From Lachnospiraceae bacterium (GTDB lineage Bacteria > Bacillota > Clostridia > Lachnospirales > Lachnospiraceae), in assembly GCA_019420465.1 (NCBI GenBank), contig JAHZHB010000007.1:1-32198 (forward strand): a stretch of 32,198 bases of DNA. The letters are read 5' to 3'. The notes under the pieces were generated by a model that had not been told where the DNA came from, ran no database searches, and was given only the letters and a program-made list of their open reading frames with translations. Shown here one piece after another: positions 1 through 8,234 of the stretch. Position 1 is the first letter of the stretch. Every line of letters begins with the position of its first letter. Made by a program: the position numbers and the translations under genes.

Positions 1-121
1 GTGGAATAACAAAAAACACCGGAAAAACATCTGCCACGGATAAAATCGGACAAAAAACAGCTCCAAAACACCGAGTTTTTTTAAAAAATCAATATGTGCA
101 GTGGCATAATGTCCATCTAAA

Positions 122-130
122 TGGTATGAT
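122..130 (+). promoter_or_regulatory. Possible extended -10 promoter of hom
   Basis: TGG directly followed by TATGAT matches an extended -10 element, about 65 bases before the hom start. No convincing -35 is visible. A short hairpin (GTCGT/ACGAC around 154-167) lies in the leader, but I see no T-box or riboswitch features. Other AT-rich hexamers nearby could serve instead, so this is a weak call. Confidence 0.3.
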
Positions 131-195
131 ACAGAGGAACTATCTGTTGAAAAAGGTCGTAAAACGACAGCGTTTATACGATGGGGAGGACGATT

Positions 196-1479
196 ATGGA
201 AAAAGTAACAAAGATCGCGCTGCTGGGACTTGGTACCGTAGGCGGCGGAGTATACAAAGTGATCCGTATACAGCAGGAAGAGATGGAGAGAAAGCTGGGT
301 ACGATCGTAGAGATCAAAAAGGTACTGGTGCGCAATATTGAAAAGGCAAAAGCAAAGGTAGACGATACCACGGTGCTGACGACCGATGTCAGAGAGATCA
401 TGGAGGATCCGGAAATCCGGATCGTCGTGGAGGTCATGGGCGGTATCGAACCTGACAAGAGCTATATCCTGCAGGCTTTGCATGCCGGAAAACATGTAGT
501 GACGGCCAATAAGGATCTGCTGGCACAGGAGGGACATCTTCTGATGGATACAGCGGCCGAAAATCACTGTGATCTTCTGTACGAAGCAGCTGTAGCCGGC
601 GGTATTCCGATCATCGGACCGCTCAAGCAGTCTCTGACAGGAAATCATATCACAGAGGTGATGGGTATCGTCAACGGTACGACCAACTTTATCCTGACCA
701 AAATGACGCAGGAGGGGATGGAGTTTTCGGATGCGCTGAAGCTGGCACAGGATCTGGGCTATGCTGAGAGTGATCCGACAGCGGATGTGGAAGGGCTTGA
801 TGCCGGTCGCAAGATGGCGATACTGGCCTGCGTGGCTTTTAATTCCCGTGTGACGTTTGCCGATGTGCATACCGAGGGTATCACAAAGATCACAGCGCAG
901 GATATCCGCTATGCCCGTGATATGGGGCATGTGATCAAGCTCCTCGGTGTTGCCCGAAATACGGAAAAAGGTGTGGAGGTCATGGTTCATCCCATGCTGA
1001 TCGCACAGGATCATCCGCTGGCTTCTGTAAACGATTCCTACAATGCTGTATTTGTACGCGGGGATGCCGTGCAGGATACGATGTTTTACGGACGCGGGGC
1101 CGGAGAGCTGCCGACAGCCAGTGCCGTAGTCGGAGATATTTTTGAGATCATCCGCAATATGACGTTTGATTGCTGTGGACGGATCGGCTGTACCTGCTAT
1201 AAAGAGTTGCCGGTCGTACCGGTCGAGGAGACATACAGCAAGTATTTTCTCCGTATCCGTGTTGAGGACCGTACCGGTGTACTGGCCAGCATCGCTGCCG
1301 TGTTTGGCAATAACAGTGTGAGCCTTGAACAGGTTATGCAAAGACGCAGAAAAGAGGACTGCGCAGAGCTGGTACTGATCACTGCTGCTGTAAAGGACAG
1401 ACATTTGAAAGATGCACTGACGATACTGAAAGGCATGTCGATCGTCAGAGAGATTTCTTCAGTGATCCGTGTAGACTGA
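196..1479 (+). CDS. hom: Homoserine dehydrogenase
   Basis: NAD(P)-dependent homoserine dehydrogenase (427 residues), which reduces aspartate semialdehyde to homoserine in the threonine/methionine branch; cytoplasmic. The N-terminal Rossmann motif GLGTVGGGV is near residues 11-19. The central catalytic domain holds the family's NGTTNFI segment and the GYAESDPTADVEG region. The C-terminal stretch starting at YFLRIRVEDRTGVLASIA is an ACT domain, which in this family usually gives feedback control by threonine. The start at 196 is preferred over an in-frame ATG at 181 because GGGGAGGA at 183-190 is well placed as its ribosome binding site. Its stop touches the next reading frame, so it is probably co-transcribed with the dehydrogenase that follows. 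Length and domain order are normal for the family. Confidence 0.96.
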   Translation: MEKVTKIALLGLGTVGGGVYKVIRIQQEEMERKLGTIVEIKKVLVRNIEKAKAKVDDTTVLTTDVREIMEDPEIRIVVEVMGGIEPDKSYILQALHAGKHVVTANKDLLAQEGHLLMDTAAENHCDLLYEAAVAGGIPIIGPLKQSLTGNHITEVMGIVNGTTNFILTKMTQEGMEFSDALKLAQDLGYAESDPTADVEGLDAGRKMAILACVAFNSRVTFADVHTEGITKITAQDIRYARDMGHVIKLLGVARNTEKGVEVMVHPMLIAQDHPLASVNDSYNAVFVRGDAVQDTMFYGRGAGELPTASAVVGDIFEIIRNMTFDCCGRIGCTCYKELPVVPVEETYSKYFLRIRVEDRTGVLASIAAVFGNNSVSLEQVMQRRRKEDCAELVLITAAVKDRHLKDALTILKGMSIVREISSVIRVD

Positions 1480-1523
1480 TGAATCAAAAGAGAGTAAATA
1501 GCAGTTTTCAGGAGGACAAAAAG

Positions 1524-2801
1524 ATGCGAATGATGCTAGTTGGTGCCGGAGCTGTCGGCGAAAGTATAGTAAAGATTTTAAAGTGGCGTGATCCCAAAGA
1601 AGAATGGCTTTCGTATGTGCTGGTGGGAGATTATGATGCTGCCAGAGCCACAGAAGTAGTTTCTCTTCTTGATGATCCACGTTTTGTCCCGGCACAGATC
1701 AATGCCACGGATAAGGAACAGATGAAAGCGCTGATAAAGGAGCATGATATCGATTTTGTGATGGATGCTGCTCCGCCGTTTGCCAGCAATTTCATCTTTG
1801 ATGCGGCGTTTGAAGGGGGAGCGGATTATGCCAATATGGGTACATGGTCCGTACCGATGGACGAACCGGCGTATGGCCCGGGTATCGAAAACAGTTATAC
1901 CGAGCCTATGACAAAATACAATTTTGACCGCCATGAACGCTGGAAGGAAAAGGGACAGATGGCTGTGATCTGTCTGGGTATCGACCCCGGTGTTGTCAAT
2001 GTGTTTGCAAAATATGCGGCCACCCATCTGTTTGATACGATGACAGAAGCTCACGTCAAGGACGGCGGAAATCTGTCGGTGCCGGGAGCTGATCCGGATG
2101 CGATCCAGTTTGGCTTTAATGTATGGACGGTGCTGGATGAGGTCATGAATCCCAATGTAGAATATGATGCCAGAAAGGGCGGCCTGATCGTGGAAAAAGC
2201 CTTTGCCGGGCAGGAGAGATTTCTGATGCCGGATGGCGTGGGAGAAAATACGCTTGTCAAGGTGGAACACGAGGAAGTGGTGACTTTTGCCCGTTATCTT
2301 GCGCAGTTCGGTCTTGAAAAGGCTACATTTAAGATCAGTCTGGATGACAATCTGATCACTGCTTTAAAGGTCATCGATCATCTGGGACTTCGCAGCTTAA
2401 AGCCGGTACAGGTGGGAGCTGTGCAGGTCGTTCCGCGGGATGTTGTGGCTGCCTGTGCACCGCAGCCGAAGGATATCGGCAGTGAAATGACCGGTGAGAT
2501 GCTGGTAGGTGTGCACTGTATCGGGGAAAAAGACGGTGCACATAAAGAGTATTTCCTGTACCAGAATTTTGACAACCAGTCTTCCATGGAGCGATGGGGC
2601 TCACAGGCTGTTGTGGCGCAGACCGGATTTGGCGCAGCGCTGGCGATCGAACTGATCGGCAGAAAGATCTGGCATGAGGCAGGGGTATTTTCGCCGGAGT
2701 ATTTTGCCCCCGAACCGTATCTGCAGCTGATGGATGAGACCGGATTTTCCTGGCATGTGATGGAAATCACCGGTGATTCTCCTGTCATCCGCGACAAATG
2801 A
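1524..2801 (+). CDS. Saccharopine dehydrogenase family protein
   Basis: Predicted cytoplasmic NAD(P)-dependent oxidoreductase of the saccharopine dehydrogenase family (425 residues). The protein opens with a Rossmann motif (MMLVGAGAVGES) and continues with a segment typical of the family (DFVMDAAPPFASNFIFDAA, then CLGIDPGVVNVFAKYA). Members include saccharopine reductase/lysine-forming enzymes and carboxynorspermidine dehydrogenases; the sequence alone does not tell me the substrate. The start at 1524 follows AGGAGGAC at 1510-1517; an upstream in-frame ATG at 1479 has no ribosome binding site. It sits 44 bases after hom and its stop overlaps the possible first ATG of the sensor kinase, so all three are likely one transcript. 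The position beside hom suggests amino-acid or polyamine metabolism from aspartate semialdehyde; that is inference. Confidence 0.85.
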   Translation: MRMMLVGAGAVGESIVKILKWRDPKEEWLSYVLVGDYDAARATEVVSLLDDPRFVPAQINATDKEQMKALIKEHDIDFVMDAAPPFASNFIFDAAFEGGADYANMGTWSVPMDEPAYGPGIENSYTEPMTKYNFDRHERWKEKGQMAVICLGIDPGVVNVFAKYAATHLFDTMTEAHVKDGGNLSVPGADPDAIQFGFNVWTVLDEVMNPNVEYDARKGGLIVEKAFAGQERFLMPDGVGENTLVKVEHEEVVTFARYLAQFGLEKATFKISLDDNLITALKVIDHLGLRSLKPVQVGAVQVVPRDVVAACAPQPKDIGSEMTGEMLVGVHCIGEKDGAHKEYFLYQNFDNQSSMERWGSQAVVAQTGFGAALAIELIGRKIWHEAGVFSPEYFAPEPYLQLMDETGFSWHVMEITGDSPVIRDK

Positions 2802-2812
2802 GGTCGATCAAC

Positions 2813-5470
2813 ATGAGTACATACGAAGAAAATGGCTATACAGACTTTCAGGACAGCCTGGATACCGTGGATGTGATCCTGCAGCATATTGCGCTTTTGG
2901 ATCAGGCCGCCAGTGAAAAAGAACTGAATAATGTGATACCTCTTCTTCTGGAAGCTGTGGGAAAGTATACGGCGGCAGACCGTGTATATATCTTTGACTG
3001 GAGCAGCGAGGCGCATGAGGCCTACACCAATACGTTTGAATGGTGCAAAGAGGGCGTTACACCGCAGATCGACAATCTGCAGAATGTTCCGCTGGAGCTG
3101 ATGTGTAACTGGCAGGAGAGCTTTGTCCGGGGCCGTACCGTGATCATTCCGGATGTGGAACAGATCCGTACGACCATGCCCTATGAATATGTCCTTCTGA
3201 AAAGGCAGCATATTACATCCGTGATCACCGTACCGCTGTTTGCCAATAACCGCCTGAACGGGTTTATCGGCGTGGATGATCCAAAACCGGATATGGGACA
3301 GCTTTCGGTGAAGCTTCTGACGGATATTGCCGGTCATCTGGGCTGTGTCAGGGACAATCTGCAGATGATCACACTGCTGGCCCAGAAGCAGGAATCCCTG
3401 CAGCAGAGCCTTAAAGAGCTGGCCAGGGAGAAAAAGCTGCTTGAAGCACTTTGTACAGACTATACAGCGGTGTTGTACTGTGATCTGAAAGCAGATACCC
3501 TGGAAGTGGTCAAGCAGGATGAAGTGATGTATCCCAATGTGGAAAAAAAGCTGAAGGAAAAGGAAGTCTACGGCTATACCCACAGCATCCGCTATTATTA
3601 TGAAAACTATGTGATAAAGGATTCTGCACCGGAATTTTTAAGAAAGTTAAGCTGTGCGTATCTGAGAAAATATCTGTCACACGAGACGCGTATGACGTAC
3701 CGGTATCAGGTAAAGGACAATCCGGCCGGCTGGCGGTATTTTGAGGTTCAGGCCGTGCGCATGCGCTGGAACGAGGATACATTTCGCGTGGTCATGGGCT
3801 ACCGCTATATTGATGATATCGTGGAAGATGAGGAACGGCAGAAACGCCGTCTGGAAAAGGCTCTTGAAGAGACGCGCCAGAGTAATGAGATCATTTCCGC
3901 GATCAGCAAAAATTACCAGCTGATCTATCGTATGGATCTGAAAGAGGATCTCTATGAGGAGATCACGAGCGAAGAGGATATGTACCGGCTGACCGGCCGT
4001 CGGGGAAAGATCTCCGTGAAGTTTAAAAAAGCCAGGGAAACGATGGTAGCGGCGGAATTTCAGCTGAGGATGAAAGAGTTCCTTGATATGGAAACGCTGC
4101 CGGATAGACTGGCAGATACAGAACAGATCAGCATGGAATATATGTCAACGATGAACAACTGGTACGAAGCGCAGTTTATCGTAAAACACCGGGAGCGTTC
4201 CGGCGAAGTGACCAATGTTCTCTATGTGGTCCGCCAGATCAACGCGCAGAAAGAGCAGGAGCTGGAATACCAGAAACAGCTGATGAAGGCGGCAGAGGAG
4301 GCGCGCCGTGCCAATATCGCCAAGACAGACTTCCTGCGCCGGATGAGTCATGACGTCCGCACGCCGATCAACGGTATCCGTGGTCTGATCGAGATCGCCA
4401 ACCACTATCCGGATGATCTTGCACGCCAGGCCGAGTACAGGGAAAAGATCACAGAGGCATCCGATGTGCTTCTGGAGCTTGTCAACCGTGTGCTGGATAT
4501 GAACAGGCTGGAATCCGGAGATTTCCGTCTGGAATACAAGCCGTTCAATCTCAGAGATCTTTTGAAAGATATCTATAATCTGATGCATATGCAGGCGGGG
4601 GAATGCGGACTGTATTTTACAGAGAGCCAGACACAGATCCGGCATGAAAATCTGCTGGGAAGTCCGCAGCATGTACAGCAGATCTGGATGAATATCATAG
4701 AAAATGCGATCAAATATAACCGTTCCGGCGGTTCCGTCATGGTCAGCTGCCGTGAGATGAGCGCGACAAGAGAGCAGGCGGTCTTTGAACTTGTCTGTGT
4801 GGATACCGGCCGGGGAATGAGTGAGGCCTTCCAGAAACGTCTGTTTGAGGCTTTCAGTCAGGAAGAGAGAAATGCCCGGACAAACAATATGGGAACCGGT
4901 CTTGGCCTTACGATCGTCAAAGAGCTGGTAGAGAGTATGGGCGGTACGATCCACTTTAAGAGCAAGATCAATGAAGGCAGCAGTTTCAGTATTGTTCTGC
5001 CGCTGGATATTGATCAGTTTAATGTATACCAGACGGTACAGACCGAAGATACGTATCCCTATGAGCAGATCCATGTGCTTCTGGTCGAAGACAATGCGAC
5101 CAACATGGAGATTGCAGAGTTTGCGCTGCAAAACAAAGGTGTACAGGTCACACGGGCATGGAATGGTAAAGAAGCCTGTGAGCTGTTTCGGGCAGCAGAG
5201 CCGGGCACATACGATGTGATCCTGATGGATATCATGATGCCGGTGATGGGCGGTCTCGAGGCCACCCGCGCGATCCGCGACATGAAACATCCTGATGCGG
5301 CAAATATCCCGATCTTTGCCATGACGGCCAATGCCTTTGTCGATGATATAGAAAAAAGCCGCCTGGCCGGTATGAATGAGCATCTGATCAAACCACTGGA
5401 AATCGATAAGATTCTGGAAAAAATACGGAAATACTGTCCGAAGGAGGCAAAAAAGGAGAGGGATATGTAG
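2813..5470 (+). CDS. Hybrid sensor histidine kinase (GAF-PAS-HisKA-HATPase-REC)
   Basis: Large hybrid two-component kinase (885 residues) without membrane segments or signal peptide, so probably a cytoplasmic sensor. In order: a GAF-like domain (about residues 20-185), a coiled-coil linker, two PAS-like regions (about 205-345 and 355-490), a HisKA box with phospho-acceptor His513 (SHDVRTPINGIRG), an ATPase domain with N box (NIIENAIKYN), G1 (DTGRGMS) and G2 (GTGLGLTIV), and a C-terminal receiver with phospho-acceptor Asp806 (DVILMDIMMP) and the conserved Lys in LIKPLE. The ATG at 2813 is chosen because GAGG at 2800-2803 fits it; an ATG at 2798 overlaps the upstream stop but has no ribosome binding site of its own. 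No output regulator gene is next to it, so its partner must be elsewhere. Ligand unknown. Confidence 0.93.
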   Translation: MSTYEENGYTDFQDSLDTVDVILQHIALLDQAASEKELNNVIPLLLEAVGKYTAADRVYIFDWSSEAHEAYTNTFEWCKEGVTPQIDNLQNVPLELMCNWQESFVRGRTVIIPDVEQIRTTMPYEYVLLKRQHITSVITVPLFANNRLNGFIGVDDPKPDMGQLSVKLLTDIAGHLGCVRDNLQMITLLAQKQESLQQSLKELAREKKLLEALCTDYTAVLYCDLKADTLEVVKQDEVMYPNVEKKLKEKEVYGYTHSIRYYYENYVIKDSAPEFLRKLSCAYLRKYLSHETRMTYRYQVKDNPAGWRYFEVQAVRMRWNEDTFRVVMGYRYIDDIVEDEERQKRRLEKALEETRQSNEIISAISKNYQLIYRMDLKEDLYEEITSEEDMYRLTGRRGKISVKFKKARETMVAAEFQLRMKEFLDMETLPDRLADTEQISMEYMSTMNNWYEAQFIVKHRERSGEVTNVLYVVRQINAQKEQELEYQKQLMKAAEEARRANIAKTDFLRRMSHDVRTPINGIRGLIEIANHYPDDLARQAEYREKITEASDVLLELVNRVLDMNRLESGDFRLEYKPFNLRDLLKDIYNLMHMQAGECGLYFTESQTQIRHENLLGSPQHVQQIWMNIIENAIKYNRSGGSVMVSCREMSATREQAVFELVCVDTGRGMSEAFQKRLFEAFSQEERNARTNNMGTGLGLTIVKELVESMGGTIHFKSKINEGSSFSIVLPLDIDQFNVYQTVQTEDTYPYEQIHVLLVEDNATNMEIAEFALQNKGVQVTRAWNGKEACELFRAAEPGTYDVILMDIMMPVMGGLEATRAIRDMKHPDAANIPIFAMTANAFVDDIEKSRLAGMNEHLIKPLEIDKILEKIRKYCPKEAKKERDM

Positions 5471-5477
5471 GAAACAT

Positions 5478-5511
5478 AGAAAAGGTGCAGCTTTTTTCTG
5501 CACTTTTTTCT
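5478..5511 (+). terminator. Intrinsic terminator after the hom-kinase operon
   Basis: GTGCAG (5485-5490) pairs with CTGCAC (5498-5503) around a 7-base loop, extended by A-T pairs into a run of six T. It lies 14 bases after the kinase stop. Confidence 0.85.
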
Positions 5512-5532
5512 ATGGAAAAATGTATCCGGATA

Positions 5533-5541
5533 TGACATAAT
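5533..5541 (+). promoter_or_regulatory. Possible extended -10 promoter of the symporter gene
   Basis: TGA followed by CATAAT is an extended -10-like element between the terminator and the symporter start at 5605. No good -35 is visible. The location is right, the sequence match is modest. Confidence 0.3.
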
Positions 5542-5604
5542 ACAAAATGCAACATTGCAATGGAAAGTGCAACTGTTGCGGCAAAGAAAAAAGTGGAGGT
5601 AACT

Positions 5605-6972
5605 ATGGAGAGAGAAAAATTTTCTTCCCGTCTCGGGTTTATCCTGATCTCAGCCGGTTGTGCGATCGGTCTGGGCAATGTATGGCGTTTCCCTTATATC
5701 GTGGGAAAGTATGGAGGAGCGGCTTTTGTGCTTCTGTATCTGTTTTTCCTGATCATTCTGGGACTGCCGATCGTGATCGCTGAGTTTGCCGTAGGACGTG
5801 CAAGCCAGAAAAGTGTGGCAAAGTCCTTTGATGAACTGGAGCCAAAAGGCACCAAATGGCACTGGCACAAATGGACAGCCATCGCCGGCAACTACCTGCT
5901 GATGATGTTTTATACAACGATCGCCGGATGGATGATCCTGTATTGCTTTAAAATGCTTCGCGGTGATTTTGCCACACTGGATACTGCCGGTGTACAGGAA
6001 GCTTTTGGCAGTCTGACACAGAATCCGGGTCTGATGACTGTCTGTATGGTCATTATCGTTGTCACATGCTTTATGATCTGTGCCTGTGGCCTGCAAAACG
6101 GTGTGGAGCGCATCACAAAGGTCATGATGATCTGTCTGCTGCTTTTGATGATCGTACTGGCTGTGCATTCCGTATACCTGGAAGGTGGACAGGAAGGCAT
6201 CGTTTTTTATCTGAAACCGGATTTTAACAAGCTTGTCGAATCGGGCCTTGGCGAAGCCGTATTTGCGGCATTGGGCCAGTCATTCTTCACCCTCAGTATC
6301 GGTATCGGTGCACTGGCTATCTTCGGCAGCTATATCGATAAGGAGAGAGCACTGTCGGGCGAAGCGATCAGCGTCACCGTGCTGGATACCTTTGTAGCCA
6401 TGATGGCAGGACTGATCATCTTTCCGGCCTGCTTTGCCTACGGTGTAGAAGCCGGCAGCGGACCGAGCCTGATCTTTATCACCCTGCCAAACGTATTTAA
6501 CGCTATGGCCGGCGGCAGAGTGTGGGGATTTTGTTTCTTCCTGTTTATGTCCTTTGCAGCAATATCTACGGTCATCGCCGTATTTGAAAACATTATGTCC
6601 TTTGCCATGGATATGACCGGATGCAGTCGCAAAAAAGCAGCCGTATGCAATGCCATCGCCATCATCCTTCTGTCCATGCCGTGTATCCTCGGATTTAATG
6701 TATTAAGCGGCTTTGCCCCGCTCGGTGCAGGAACCAATATCCTGGATCTGGAAGACTTCCTTGTCAGCAACAATATCCTGCCGCTTGGCAGTCTGGTATA
6801 TCTGCTGTTTTGTACCACCAGATATGGCTGGGGCTTTGACAACTTCGAAAAAGAAGCCAACACCGGCAAAGGCCTGAAGCTGCCCCGTGCGATCCGCGGC
6901 TATATGACCTATGTACTGCCACTGATCGTACTCCTGATCTTTGTACAGGGTTATATTTCCAAATTCTTCTAA
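5605..6972 (+). CDS. Sodium-dependent transporter, NSS/SNF family
   Basis: Integral membrane symporter of the neurotransmitter:sodium symporter family (455 residues), expected to move an amino acid or related compound inward with sodium. The signature region is near the N terminus: GCAIGLGNVWRFPYIVGKYGG, which in LeuT-type proteins forms the unwound first helix with sodium and substrate contacts. About eleven to twelve hydrophobic helices follow, the last ending in LIVLLIFVQGYISKFF. Length suits the short bacterial members. Start 5605 follows GTGGAGGT at 5593-5600; the in-frame ATG at 5560 has no such site. It stands alone between a terminator upstream and a hairpin downstream. The substrate cannot be told from sequence here. 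Confidence 0.93.
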   Translation: MEREKFSSRLGFILISAGCAIGLGNVWRFPYIVGKYGGAAFVLLYLFFLIILGLPIVIAEFAVGRASQKSVAKSFDELEPKGTKWHWHKWTAIAGNYLLMMFYTTIAGWMILYCFKMLRGDFATLDTAGVQEAFGSLTQNPGLMTVCMVIIVVTCFMICACGLQNGVERITKVMMICLLLLMIVLAVHSVYLEGGQEGIVFYLKPDFNKLVESGLGEAVFAALGQSFFTLSIGIGALAIFGSYIDKERALSGEAISVTVLDTFVAMMAGLIIFPACFAYGVEAGSGPSLIFITLPNVFNAMAGGRVWGFCFFLFMSFAAISTVIAVFENIMSFAMDMTGCSRKKAAVCNAIAIILLSMPCILGFNVLSGFAPLGAGTNILDLEDFLVSNNILPLGSLVYLLFCTTRYGWGFDNFEKEANTGKGLKLPRAIRGYMTYVLPLIVLLIFVQGYISKFF

Positions 6973-7000
6973 AGAAAAATGTGAAAGTATTCTAAAAAAA

Positions 7001-7066
7001 GAAAGAGCGTGCATTTTTTCACGGCTATCTGTGTTACAATAGCCAGTAAAATGCACGCTCATTTTT
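7001..7066 (+). terminator. Nested hairpin terminator after the symporter
   Basis: A 13-bp perfect stem (7005-7017 with 7048-7060; core GAGCGTGCAT) is followed by ATTTTT. Inside it a second stem, GGCTAT/ATAGCC (7023-7028 with 7039-7044), forms. The outer stem with its T run fits an intrinsic terminator; the inner loop carries a possible promoter for the next gene. Confidence 0.75.
7032..7040 (+). promoter_or_regulatory. Possible extended -10 inside the terminator loop
   Basis: TGT followed by TACAAT fits an extended -10 and ends 130 bases before the 7171 start. No good -35 is seen. Transcription from it would start in the right arm of the outer hairpin, so the RNA would lack the left arm. 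Confidence 0.3.
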
Positions 7067-7170
7067 GTGCGAAAAAGCCAGCGTATACAGTGAAAATATG
7101 AGACACGCAGTTCACTGTTTTCAGCACATGATCCTGCATGACAAAATAACAAAAACGGAGAATCCCCTAC

Positions 7171-7860
7171 ATGAGAATAGAAGAGAAGAAGCCGGACACC
7201 ACACAGACCACATCCCGTCCGGTCTACGAATCCGATCTGACCAAAAAAGAAAAACGCCAGCTCGAAAAAGAAAAGATCAAAAACCTGTCCGGGACCAAAA
7301 AACTGAGCTACCTGTGGACCTACTATAAAGTATGGCTCCTCGTTCCCGTCCTTCTGGCCGCAGCCGTATACACTGGCATCCAGATCTGGCAGAACGCCCA
7401 GGAAAAGCCCCTTTTATACGTCAATATCTCCGACACAGACCTCGACTCCGACGTAGGCACAGCCCGTCTGTCTGAAGACCTGCGCACCCTGCTCGGCGCC
7501 GAAACCATCCACCAGACCGTACCCGTAACCACCAGCGTACTCTCCACCAGCGACTACGAAGCCTCCATGATGATGAGCGTCTGGCTCAGCACCGGCGAAA
7601 TGGATATCATACTCTGTGACGAAAAAACCTACAAAGACTACGAAGCCCAGGGCGTATTTCTCACCCCCGAAGCTCTCTTTAGCGACGACCTCCCCCAGGT
7701 CAGTGAACACCTGCAAAACGGCATCCTGACCCTGTCCCCGACCAAAATGCAGGAGTACAGCATCGTATCCTACACCCCCATATGTGCCGGCGTCCTCACC
7801 ACCTCCAAACACCAGGAAGCCGCCAAAACCGCCCTGTACTACCTGATGAACCTGAACTGA
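7171..7860 (+). CDS. Membrane-anchored protein of unknown function
   Basis: I do not recognise this 229-residue protein. It has a charged, Lys/Glu-rich cytoplasmic N terminus (residues 1-48), one hydrophobic segment (about 54-73, VWLLVPVLLAAAVYTG) and an outside domain of about 155 residues. The outer part ends in TTSKHQEAAKTALYYLM, which resembles the pattern seen near the end of extracellular solute-binding proteins; that resemblance is weak inference. A GGAG at 7157-7160 precedes the start at a slightly long distance. Base use is odd: the coding strand is C-rich at third positions (lines 7441-7560 contain 50 C against 25 G), unlike the genes at the left of the window. Three 42-bp repeats begin right at its stop codon. 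Confidence 0.75.
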   Translation: MRIEEKKPDTTQTTSRPVYESDLTKKEKRQLEKEKIKNLSGTKKLSYLWTYYKVWLLVPVLLAAAVYTGIQIWQNAQEKPLLYVNISDTDLDSDVGTARLSEDLRTLLGAETIHQTVPVTTSVLSTSDYEASMMMSVWLSTGEMDIILCDEKTYKDYEAQGVFLTPEALFSDDLPQVSEHLQNGILTLSPTKMQEYSIVSYTPICAGVLTTSKHQEAAKTALYYLMNLN

Positions 7861-7861
7861 C

Positions 7862-7987
7862 CCGAGGGAACGAAGCGAACCTCCCGAAAAGCCCCAGTAC
7901 AGACCGAGGGAGCAAAGCGAACCTCCCGAAAAGCCATAGCACAGCCCGAGGGAGCGAAGCGAACCTCCTGAACAGGCCACAGCCAGA
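7862..7987 (+). repeat. Three tandem 42-bp repeats
   Basis: Units begin at 7862, 7904 and 7946, each opening with CCGAGGGA and containing a GAAGCGAACCTCC-like core (AAAGCGAACCTCC in unit 2). Units 1 and 2 are closest; unit 3 has drifted in its second half. Each unit can form a small GAGG/CCTC hairpin. They fill the first part of the 374-base non-coding stretch 7861-8234; the rest holds element A, a pyrimidine-rich spacer and the ABC operon promoter. Because 42 is divisible by three, reading frames stay open across them on both strands, giving a 14-residue repeat, but no ribosome binding site supports a gene. Confidence 0.85.
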
Positions 7988-8102
7988 CAGAGGAGGCACG
8001 GTATATGCTTCACAAGCGACTCTAGCGAGTAAGAGTCCGAGACTACAGGCTCGGACCGACGGAGCCGGAGCGCAGTGAAGCATATACCGTGCCTCCTCTG
8101 TC
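7986..8102. repeat. Element A: long perfect inverted repeat with 61-base loop
   Basis: Bases 7986-8013 are the exact reverse complement of 8075-8102 (28 bp, beginning GACAGAGGAGGCACGG). The 61-base loop is purine- and CGAG-rich and can itself fold: GACTCT/AGAGTC (8018-8023 with 8032-8037) or, overlapping and so exclusive, GTCCGAG/CTCGGAC (8035-8041 with 8050-8056). No T run follows, so it is not a normal intrinsic terminator. No gene lies inside. It starts where a fourth 42-bp unit would be expected. Confidence 0.9.
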
Positions 8103-8140
8103 GTCCGTCCTTCACACCCCCCTCACTTTCCACGAAATAC

Positions 8141-8169
8141 ATGACAATCCCCCAAACCTGTGGTATATT
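8141..8169 (+). promoter_or_regulatory. Promoter of the ABC exporter operon
   Basis: ATGACA (8141-8146) and TATATT (8164-8169) are 17 bases apart, with TGG just before the -10 making it an extended -10. It gives a leader of about 60 bases to the start at 8235. Confidence 0.65.
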
Positions 8170-8234
8170 AATCATTACGCATACCGATACCAACGTATCC
8201 CATGCCAGAAATCAAAGCAAAGAAGAGAACCATT

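Noticed and set aside
1..195. T-box leader before hom
   Set aside because: No T-box consensus sequence or terminator pair is visible; only a 5-bp hairpin.
2378..3583. 401-codon minus-strand frame opposite the dehydrogenase and kinase genes
   Set aside because: It is a shadow of two well-supported genes, with no ribosome binding site and no recognisable domain.
7862..7987. CRISPR array
   Set aside because: The units are contiguous and diverge along their length; there are no unique spacers between constant repeats and no cas genes.
7782..8078. 98-codon plus-strand frame with a 14-residue repeat across the 42-bp units
   Set aside because: It begins inside the end of the 7171 gene without a ribosome binding site and stays open only because the repeat length is a multiple of three; the minus strand is open there for the same reason.
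7986..8102. Invertible promoter (phase switch)
   Set aside because: The loop of element A is GC-rich and shows no -35/-10 pair, and no recombinase gene is in the window. Long-read evidence could reopen this.
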